DNA of 64,000 bases from Gelidibacter salicanalis (GTDB lineage: Bacteria > Bacteroidota > Bacteroidia > Flavobacteriales > Flavobacteriaceae): contig NZ_VORX01000005.1 in NCBI RefSeq assembly GCF_007997285.1, positions 210,106-274,105 of the forward strand, given 5' to 3'. Under the pieces are notes generated by a model. It was not told where the DNA came from and made no database searches. It saw only the letters and a list, made by a program, of their open reading frames with translations. Positions within the stretch are counted from its first letter, which is position 1. Each line of letters starts with the position of its first letter. Below are positions 37,101 through 45,000 of the stretch, piece after piece. Position numbers and translations under genes: made by a program.

Positions 37101-38682
37101 ATTTACCATAGATATAGAGAATGGGACCCATCGTATTGAAAACTATGATATTATTATAGATGCTGGAGGTGCCGCGACTGCTGTGGTTAAAAACTTTGCA
37201 AATATCCTTGTAACTGACGGATATCTCACTGTGAAATTATTGCCAGTTAAACAATTCCCGAAAATTTCAGGATTGGAAATTATTGAATCCCGACTTCCGA
37301 ATGTTAGTGCCGGTGCAGACCAAACTATAACTTTACCGACAAATACAATAACTCAACATGGGGTGGGTAGCGATCCTGATGGTGGCTCAGTCAGTTATTT
37401 ATGGACACAGGTAAGCGGTCCAGCTGCCGCTACATTAGTTGGTGCAGATACTCCGGATTTAGTGGCCAATAACTTGACTGCCGGCATCTATACCTTTAAC
37501 TTAACTGTTACAGATGATGAAAACGACATTGGTAGTGATCAAGTTACAATTACGGTGATTTCTGATGCAGCAAATACGCCTCCAAAGGTCACTAATCCAG
37601 GAACACAAAATAGTGCTGAAGGCAATGCAATTACTTTGCAAATCACGGCTTCCGATGCGGATGGAAATAATCTCAACTATGGCATTACTGGACTTCCTAG
37701 TGGTTTAACTATCAATACGTCCACGGGAGTCATCAGTGGTACTATTGCTGCCGGTATATCGGCTAACAGTCCGTACACAGTTGAGGTGACGGTCACAGAT
37801 GATGGTACGCCATCAGCTTCGACCAAGATCACCTTTATATGGAACGTTACGACGGCTGCTGCGGAAAATCAAGCCCCTGTGGTCACCAATCCAGGAACCC
37901 AAAATAGTGCTGAAGGCAATGCAATTACTTTGCAAATCACGGCTTCTGATGCGGATGGAAATAATCTCAGCTATGGCATTACCGGTCTTCCGAGTGGTTT
38001 AACTATAAATACGAGCACGGGAGTCATCAGTGGCACCATTGCTGCCGGTGCATCGGCTAACAGTCCATACACCGTTGAGGTGACCGTCACAGATGATGGT
38101 GCGCCATCAAAATCGACTAAAATTACATTTTCTTGGATCATTGGTTCTGCTGTAATTAATCAAGCACCAATAGCAGTCATAGTTGCAGATAAGATTGTAG
38201 GGGATGCGCCATTAAAAATATTCTTTTCAGGAAGTAAATCAACTGACGATAAGGAAATTGTAAGTTACATGTGGGACTTCAAAGATGGGATGACTAGTGA
38301 TGATATGAATCCAATACATGTATTTGAACAACCCGGAACCTATGAAGTTGAGCTTACGGTGTCAGATGGTGTTCTTACGAATACTGCTACAATAATAATT
38401 ACTATTATTGATTCAAAAGAAAGTATTAAAGTGGCCATCAAACCAAATCCTGCCTCTGTCTTTGCCAAACTCTACCTGCTAAATGCAACAAGTGACAACC
38501 GTGTAAATAGTATTAGATTGCATGATGCTGCTGGTAAATTTATAAACAGCATTACCAATCCTCTTGTTGTTGATGGTTATTACAAGATTCCGATTTTAGG
38601 ATTGGAAGAGGGCATATATTACATGACAGTTCATATAGAAGGAAGTACTAAAAAAGTAGTAGGCTTTGTTGTGAAAAATTAA
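31147..38682 (+). CDS. Giant T9SS-exported PQQ-type sugar dehydrogenase/malectin/FG-GAP protein A
   Basis: A 2511-residue secreted protein. A hydrophobic segment ending GVTHAQ (about 40-56) is the signal peptide, so the start is uncertain (Met1, Met8 or Met9). In order: glucose/sorbosone dehydrogenase propeller (about 65-480; catalytic-type His182 in FHSGGGMDF, then RGKILRI and GARNPYRI); PKD (488-577); a PPDGG...GHLNHFHD domain (578-690); CBM6-like (690-815); Ig-like (816-910); malectin (911-1065); Ig-like (1065-1160); FG-GAP/VCBS propeller with DxDGDGD calcium loops (1161-1540); PKD, malectin, PKD, malectin, PKD (1543-2140); two near-identical Ig repeats of 98 residues (2141-2337); PKD (2338-2425); T9SS type A sorting domain (2426-2511). 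Likely surface-attached or secreted. Sugar oxidation is inferred; the substrate is unknown. It is paralogous to the next gene. Confidence 0.88.
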   Translation: MKITLLPMMKRSEILIFNFSLIIKNSFLNLPIPKSLKTGLSSFVFSILLIGVTHAQLPKDKENKFQQVDLLTGLRNSTTMKFAPDGRIFILDRYGEILIYNTESQSSITAGSIRVFHELEDGLLGIAFDPNFLSNNFIYITYSPIDFNVNRVSRFKMDGDDLNLQSEIVLLEWPTSRTAKFHSGGGMDFDSKGNLYIATGDNTGYDNFYAAWNEKNADYSAEKSSSNTNDLRGKILRIKPQLNGTYTIPTGNLFPEETPFYRPEIYVMGARNPYRIFVDRTNTDWLFWGDVGPDADASSVLGPTGLDEINLTKKAGNYGWPYFIGVDNGAYQIPYKTPKPFYNVTESPENTSKWNTGATNLPPAQPAWIEYDHASFFSGPRYYYDHSLSNQQRLPIEFDEAYFYYDFNTSKIWAVKMDAQGKIIPNSKQRFAPGVFPGSSKEFNGYIDMAIGPDGKMYILAYGTGCCPQNVGTGRLIRVDYTGITTNAPPNVKIAADIDNGSLPLTVKFSSDGTTDPNGDSPLSYEWDVNEDGKVDYTVANPTHTYTATGTYKVKLIVRDGKGGVGVNNITINAGNNAAQFNFVYPPDGGLMNWQDDVEIKLTVTDIEDGSIDCDKVNIVPSLGHLNHFHDDNTLTGCPTTVTLDADNTHGADGEQDIFYVLNANYKDTNGLLAFDQIQLHPKRKEAEFFDIQEGTSIIPNSDPLEGGSKAIQVKNKSYISYSGRNLFNITAVKYKVAATLGGGIIELRLGSITGPLIATTSVPSTGSKDSWVAIESKISDPGGKNDLFFVFRHPSQTDNIFHLNYVEFMGAGVSIDNSPPLVGDVTPIGNSQIKVIFTEYVTKVTAEQISNYVLNHGVSITSAILQPDGRTVMLAVSPLTSDVIYNLQIRNVKNNSGKAVVTDSYAFSTISSIRINTGGPTVKVDSGLFEADNYVTGGKDGFQTTSPINGTYNDELYQTERYGKSFSYTIPLPIAGEYDIRLHFAELHFGIGNRPGGSGKRVFNVSIEGVQVLTDFDILDETKPLTALIKEFNNISVTDGFANIQFQGVTENAKVSAIEILSPDTFNLEPKITIVSPQTGWNVDENFQISFSVENWSISKEGTHMHYFINDDMFPHYNYGPINVNNLNQGSHTIRLELYNDNHSPTGIYDEIMVAVTDQRICNTTIFPESWVVHQLEANPYTAVYTLPNYDLDGDGLKDIVTGGWWYKNPGSASGNWVKSTIGGGFGNVVHVYDFDGDGYQDLLGTQIGPSGKEYQSERLLWAKNDGKGNFKVFDNIPMVNSGYFEPFLAGIAGGNFRLGSPYQMAINWNGAETSTGSPVQLLTPSADPTKGTWTLEDISNDSSGEDIKAGDIDGDGDLDLFQGVNWLRNEGNGTWTTFSTGITYATTLDRVQLADFNGDGRMDGVVGQLGLGSKAGKSEFAWFESPENPTLPWIKHVLSTDIKGSLSVSAIDLDFDGDMDIVVGEWLGSKRLIAFENDLCNSGEWQMRILNDGSLNLEHHDGAMVTDIDNDGDLDVISNGWLKNKMPRIYENTSLATNNQEPLTDAGEDQTLSLPTNTIILSGSGSDPAGGAVSFIWTQVDGASTATLSGNDTSELSVNNLVVGDYKFKLTVTNDKGVQKSDEVNVKVLAAASAIRINSGGPDYIYNNLQWQKDQYFNGGSVLKKSIDIANTANDKLYQTERYHSTGNLVYNIPVQSGTYDLNLHFAEIYFGVAGEGSSGGVGSRVFNVNIENGQEQLLNYDIIVAAGGSATAVIEHFTGILVDDGNLTITFTAIQDFPKVSGIEILPSKGDSLKPIVDAGGDRQITLPTTTATLDGSAYDPDGGFINSYKWTQVNGPNEVTMINSNTDNLSVANLMEGSYTFRLTVIDDENDSASDDMVLKVSKTPVALRINSGGPDFEFNGEIWNADQYYLGGTVGQNPSAVIDKTENDQLYQTERFSSNKEGLIYEIPVSNGLHNLKLHFAEIYFAVSEPASAAGVGSRVFTIDIENGTHRIENYDIIIDAGGAATAVVKNFANILVTDGYLTVKLLPVKQFPKISGLEIIESRLPNVSAGADQTITLPTNTITQHGVGSDPDGGSVSYLWTQVSGPAAATLVGADTPDLVANNLTAGIYTFNLTVTDDENDIGSDQVTITVISDAANTPPKVTNPGTQNSAEGNAITLQITASDADGNNLNYGITGLPSGLTINTSTGVISGTIAAGISANSPYTVEVTVTDDGTPSASTKITFIWNVTTAAAENQAPVVTNPGTQNSAEGNAITLQITASDADGNNLSYGITGLPSGLTINTSTGVISGTIAAGASANSPYTVEVTVTDDGAPSKSTKITFSWIIGSAVINQAPIAVIVADKIVGDAPLKIFFSGSKSTDDKEIVSYMWDFKDGMTSDDMNPIHVFEQPGTYEVELTVSDGVLTNTATIIITIIDSKESIKVAIKPNPASVFAKLYLLNATSDNRVNSIRLHDAAGKFINSITNPLVVDGYYKIPILGLEEGIYYMTVHIEGSTKKVVGFVVKN
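37589..38176 (+). repeat. Tandem 294-bp repeat inside giant gene A
   Basis: Two consecutive copies (37589 and 37883 onward) with very high nucleotide identity, each coding a 98-residue Ig-like (He_PIG type) domain containing NPGTQNSAEGNAITLQITA. The period is a whole number of codons, so copy number can vary without a frameshift. Confidence 0.92.
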
Positions 38683-38702
38683 TTTGTTAGAAAATCCCAT
38701 TT

Positions 38703-38741
38703 AAAAGGAGTTGCAATCCCGTTGTTAACTCCTTTTTTTTT
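38703..38741 (+). terminator. Terminator of giant gene A
   Basis: Stem AAAAGGAGTT/AACTCCTTTT with a 14-nt loop and a long T-run, about 20 bp after the stop. Confidence 0.9.
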
Positions 38742-39085
38742 TGCTTCGGTTTTAGTCCATTTAAATGTCCGCCTAGTGGTCTATCATATTCCAATAAGAT
38801 GATGTGTAATATCGAGAGTCTAGTTATGGTAACTTTTTCTAACTATTTTAAATTACTTGAATTCTTTTATAGCTACAGTATAAAATACCCAAGAGACAGG
38901 TCGTAGGTATTATAACGAATATATCGGTTTGTAATCGACTAAAAATCAATACACTATTAAACTTAAATATAATTAATGTATTTTTATTCATAATGATTCC
39001 CTCCCCTTAAAATACGTTTTCTTTTGATTTCTGAATTCGGTTATATCATAGGATTAATAGCATTGATCTCTAAACCGTCCTAGTT
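38742..39085. other. Non-coding gap between the giant genes
   Basis: About 340 bp of AT-rich sequence with no gene. No exact TTG-N19-TAnnTTTG promoter is visible, but the terminator before it implies that gene B has its own promoter. The last 20 bp resemble the start region of gene A. Confidence 0.5.
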
Positions 39086-42000
39086 ATGAAAATTAAAATT
39101 AAATTTCGCCACAAGCTTTTGTGTGCACCAAAGTTCAATGTTTTTCAATGCTTTAGATGTAAAATACCCAATTGGATATATTCATTACTCTTTTTTACTT
39201 TATTCTTGTCCCAAGGCGTAGCGCAACTTCCCACTGAATTTCAAAAGGTTGAATTATTAACAGGATTAGCCAACGCCACAACGATGAAATTTGCACCAGA
39301 TGGACGCATATTTATCGTCGATCGCTATGGCGAGTTGCTGATCTACAAACCCAATACTCAAACAACAGTCTCTGCCGGTGTTTTACCAGTATTCCATGGG
39401 TTTGAAGACGGGTTTTTGGGTCTTGCTTTTGACCCTTATTTTACATCAAATCAGAAAGTCTATATTTATTATTCGGTCTTGCCTAACTCGGCAAATACGA
39501 ATAGGATTTCACAGTTTAGTATGGATGGTGATGTGTTGGATTTATCATCTGAAATTCCCATGTTAGAGTGGTCAGTTCAGCGTACTAATTCCTTTCATGC
39601 TGGGGGTGACATGACCTTTGATTCCCAAGGGAATCTTTATATTGCGGTTGGAGACAATTCCAATCATGGTCTCTATGGTGCTATAGATGAGAAAAATTCC
39701 AATAACAGCGTAGAGAAAAGTTCTTCACATACTAATGATTATAGAGGAAAGATTCTTAGGATCAAGCCTAATGCCGATACAGGAGGATATTCCATTCCTC
39801 CTGGAAACTTATTTCCGGAAGGCACACCTTTAACTTTACCAGAAATATATGTGATGGGTGCACGTAATCCGTACAGAATTTTTGTGGATCAGACTAATGA
39901 AGATTGGCTGTTTTGGTGTGATGTTGGACCAGATGCAAACTCCCCAGGTGTTTTAGGCCCTGAAGGTCTAGATGAAATCAATTTAACTAAAGCTGCAGGA
40001 AATTATGGATGGCCCTATTTTTCAGGGGTGGACAATGATCCCTATCAAGTCCCTTATAAATTGCCGTCACCTTTTTACAACAATCCAGGCGCCCCTGAAA
40101 ACACTTCCGTTTTCAACAAATCTCCAAACAATGTGGGCGCTACTATTTTGCCTCCCTCAAAAAAGGCATGGTTGGAGCTCTTTCATAAAAGTTATTTTGC
40201 CGGTCCCAGGTATTATTATGATGCATCCTCTACAAATCAACAGCGGTTGCCAGTTGAGTTCGATGGCATTTTCTTTTATTATGATTTTAATACGAGTAAA
40301 ATTTGGGCCATCAAGATGGATGCATCAGGAAACATTGTGAGTAATGAGCAAATGGCTCCATCTGTTTTCCCTTCCTCCAAAAAAGGATTTATTGATATGA
40401 AAATAGGTCCTGACGGGCACATGTATATCCTAGAGTACGGAACTGGATGTTGCCCCCAAAATGCGGGAACAGGTAAATTAGTGAGAGTTGATTATATTGG
40501 AATAAGTACTAATGCTCCCCCAAATGTAGTTCTAAATGCTGATGTTACTAGTGGTTCAGTACCACTAACAGTCTCTTTTAATAGTCATGGCACCTCAGAC
40601 CCCAACGGTGACACTTCCTTTACCTATGGATGGGACTTTCAATCAGACGGTATTATAGACTCAATTACCGCGGAAACGAATTATACCTTTACTATTCCAG
40701 GCACATATAACGTTAAATTATCGGTCAGCGATGGAAATGGAGGTGTGGGTGTTCAAAATATTACCATCCATGCAGGAAATAATCCTGCCACCTTTAATTT
40801 TAATTCACCCCCAGATGGAGGTTTTGTGGGTTGGGGTGATGATATCACTCTTGACCTGGTTGTTAATGATCAAGAAGATGGCAATACAACATTGGGCATT
40901 AACTGTGCCGATGTATTTATAGTACCATCGTTAGGACATTTAAATCATTTTCATGATGGTGCAACGGTTGATGGTTGCAGGAAAATAATAACATTGCAAT
41001 ACGAAGGACACGATATTGATGGCGGAGCAGATATTTTTTATGTTCTTGGAACAAATTATACAGATCAAGGAGGTCTAAAATCATTTGATCAGATACAATT
41101 GCATCCTAAACGAAAGGAAGCCGAATATTATGATACACAAAGCGGTGTGGTTACCGTCCCAAACACAGATGCCTTGCTTGGAGGTGAAGGATCGATTAGG
41201 GTTGCTAACAATAGTTATATATCATTTGAAGGTCGCAATCTTTTAAATATTCATTCGGTAAGATACAGGGTGGCGTCAGAGTTGCAAGGAGGTAGTATTG
41301 AAATGAGAATTGGTAGTCCTAATGGTTCTATTCTTTCTACTACGACAGTTCCCTCTACAGGAAGTCTAAATAATTGGATAAATCTTGAGAGTAATTTTGT
41401 AAACCCAAGTGGAAAGAACGATTTGTATTTTGTTTTTAAGAACGCTTCAGCCAACCAGAATATTTTTGATGTTAATTTTGTCGAATTTATGGGTACCGGT
41501 GTTTCTACGGACCGTTCACCTCCCCTAATCAATCATGTGGAAGCTTTAAGCGAAACCGTGATAAGTGTAGAGTTTTCTGAATATATGGACCTAGTTTCTG
41601 CTGAAACTTTAAGCAATTATAGTGTTGATAACGGTGCTTCTATTTTAGGAGCTACCCTGTTGTTGGATGAACGTACCGTGTTGCTTTCAATATCTCCTAT
41701 GAATTCAAATAATTCCTATACGCTAACGGTTAAAAATTCCCAAAATAGAGCTGGTTTAGCAGTGGCTACAACCAATTTTTCATTATCTATAATTAATGTT
41801 ATTCGTATTAACGCAGGTGGACCGCAAATAACCTACAATGGTGGAACTTTTAATTCTGACCAATTTGTTACAGGGGGTAAACTTTATAATGCAACAATTG
41901 CCATAGATGGGACGAGCAACGATGAATTGTATCAAACAGAAAGATATGGTGTTTTTACTTATGACATTCCTGTTGATGCACCTGGTGAATACGATTTTAA

Positions 42001-45000
42001 ATTGCATTTTGCGGAATTGTATTTTGGCGTTGGTCGCGCTGGAAGTTCGGGGTCGCGGGTATTTAATGTGACTATAGAAGGCGTGCCGGTTCTTACTAAT
42101 TTTGATATCTTGGCGGAGACCAATCCCGCGGCCGCCCTTATTAAGGAATTTGAAAAGATTTCAGTAACTGATGGTTTCGCAACCATACATTTTTCAAAGG
42201 TAATCGAAAATCCAAAAATATCAGGAATTGAGATCTTTTCCTCCACTTCATCTCATCCGGTGTCCGACGTACAAATTACGTCACCTAGTAATGGCTCCAT
42301 TGTCAATCAACCATTTGAGGTCAGTTTTACAGTAGATAATTGGACGATTGAAGAAGGAGGAACGCACCTCCATTATGCCGTTGATGGTGAGGTGGTAGGG
42401 CCACACTATAATTATCAGCCCATTACAATTGAAAATCTGGGTGTCGGTAACCATACGATCCGCTTGGATCTCTATGATTTGGGACACACTCCAATTGGGG
42501 TTTATGACGAGGTTAATTTTACTGTGACAGGACAAGAGGTGTGCAATTCTACACCATTTCCAGAATCGTGGATGGTGCATCAATTAGAAGCAAACCCTTA
42601 TACTGCGGTTTACACCATTCCTGACTTCGATTTGGATGGGGATGGTCTCAAGGATATTGTTACAGGAGGTTGGTGGTATAAAAACCCTGGCTCCGCATCT
42701 GGTAATTGGATCAAAAAATCTATTGGCGGTAATTTTGGTAATGTTGTACATGTATACGATTTTGATGGCGATGGTCATTTAGATCTGTTGGGCACTCAAA
42801 TAGGGGCAGCCGGTAAAGAATATCAAAGTGAACGTTTATTATGGGCTAAGAATGATGGGAATGCCAATTTTACAATATATAATAACATCCCAACATTTAC
42901 ATCAGGTTATTATGAACCTTTCTTAGCCGGAATTGCAGGTGGCGATTTTGGTGAAACTAAATATCAAATGGCGATTAATTGGAATGGTTCCGAATCCGTA
43001 AAATCACCAGTGCAAATGTTGACACCTTCAGCTAATCCTACTACAGGAACCTGGACCTTGACAGATATTAGTACGGACTCTTCAGGGGAAGATATTAAAG
43101 CGGGTGATATTGACGGTGATGGAGATTTAGACCTTTTTCAGGGAATAAATTGGCTACGAAATGATGGTAACGGCCAATGGACTACTTTTTCGACAGGCCT
43201 TAATTATGTCACAACCTCAGATAGAGTTCAGTTGGAAGATTTTAATGGTAATGGAAGATTGGATGGCGTTGTAGGTCAACTGGGGCTCGGTTCCAATGCA
43301 AATCGATACGAATTTGCCTGGCTTGAATCTCCTGCAGACCCAACGCAGCCTTGGATAAAGCATGTTTTGAGTTCATCTATTGCAGGCAGTTTAAGTGTGT
43401 CCGCTGTTGATATTGATTTTGATGGCGATATGGATATTGTTGTAGGTGAATGGCGAGGTGCTAGACGTCTAATTTCTTTTGAAAACGACCTCTGTAATTC
43501 TGGAGCATGGATCACTCATATTCTTGATAGTGGAGATTTGAATTTAGAACATCATGATGGGGCTTTGGTTACCGATATAGATGATGATGGAGATTTGGAT
43601 ATTATATCTAATGGGTGGCTTAACCATAAAGTGCCGCGTATTTATGAAAACATCATGATCACTTTAGAAAAGCAGGATCCATTGGCAAACGCTGGTCAAG
43701 ATCAAACGCTTATATTGCCCGCTAATACTACGGTTTTAAACGGAACAGGCAGTGATCCTGACGGAGGAGTTGTAACCTTTTTGTGGTCCCAGGCCAGCGG
43801 TCCTAATGGCGCTACTCTAACCGGAAGCGATACCTCCCAGCTTGTTATTGGTAATCTGATTGAAGGTGATTATATTTTTAAATTATTGATTACTGATGAT
43901 GAGAACCAAACAGCATTTGATGAGCTTAAAGTTAGTGTGCTTCCGCCAGCAACAGAGGGCTTTACGCTTCGGATAAATACTGGTGGATCAGAGACCACTT
44001 ATGGTGGGGTTACATTTGGCGCCGATCAATATTTTGATACAGGTAAAGTTTTGGATAGGTCAGAAACTGGACTGCCACAACCTTACCGTTCTATTCGCTA
44101 TGGATCAACCGGTCTCATGTGGTATGATATTCCTGTACCAAATGGTCAATATACAATCAAGTTGCATTTTGCTGAGATTTGGTTTGGGGCAACTGGAGGA
44201 GGTTCGGGAGGCGTTGGAAGTCGCGTTTTTGAAGTTCGAATTGAAAATCAAATGGTAGAGTCCCATCTCGATGTTTTTGCTGAAGCAGGAGGTGCCCAAA
44301 TCATGATGCTAAAATCTTATTTGGTAAACGTTGTGGACGGAATGCTGAATTTAGATTTTTCGTCACTTGGGACAGGTGGATCAAGACATCCTATCATCAA
44401 TGCGATCGAAATATTAGGAACGAGTAATACCAATGGTGCTCCCATAGCAAACGCGGGTCCTGACCAAATGATATCCTTACCAACCAATAATGCTCTATTT
44501 AACGGGGTAGGGACAGATCCGGATGGGGGTGTTATTATTGCCTATAAATGGACACAACTTAGCGGCCCGAATACGGCGAATCTTAACGGACAGGATACTT
44601 CTGACCTCAATGCAACAGGTTTAATTGCCGGTAATTATGTGTTTAGGCTAGAAGTAACTGATGATCAAAACGAAAAAGGTATAGATGATGTAAACATCAT
44701 GGTGAATGCCGCGTCAGGAGCTGTGCCAATTGTAAGTGCGGGTATCGATCAGACGATTACGTTACCTAATTCTAGTAGTGTTCTAATTGGAACGGGTAGT
44801 GATCCTGACGGCGGAACTATAGATTATCTATGGACAAAGGAAACTGGTCCTAGTGTTACCTTAAATGGGATCACCACCAGTACGTTAACGATTAGTAATC
44901 TGGTCGAAGGTATTTACGTGTTTAGATTAACGGTCACCGACCAAGAAGATAAAAGTTCATATGATGAGGTAGAAGTTGTAGTTCTTCCAATGGCTACCGG

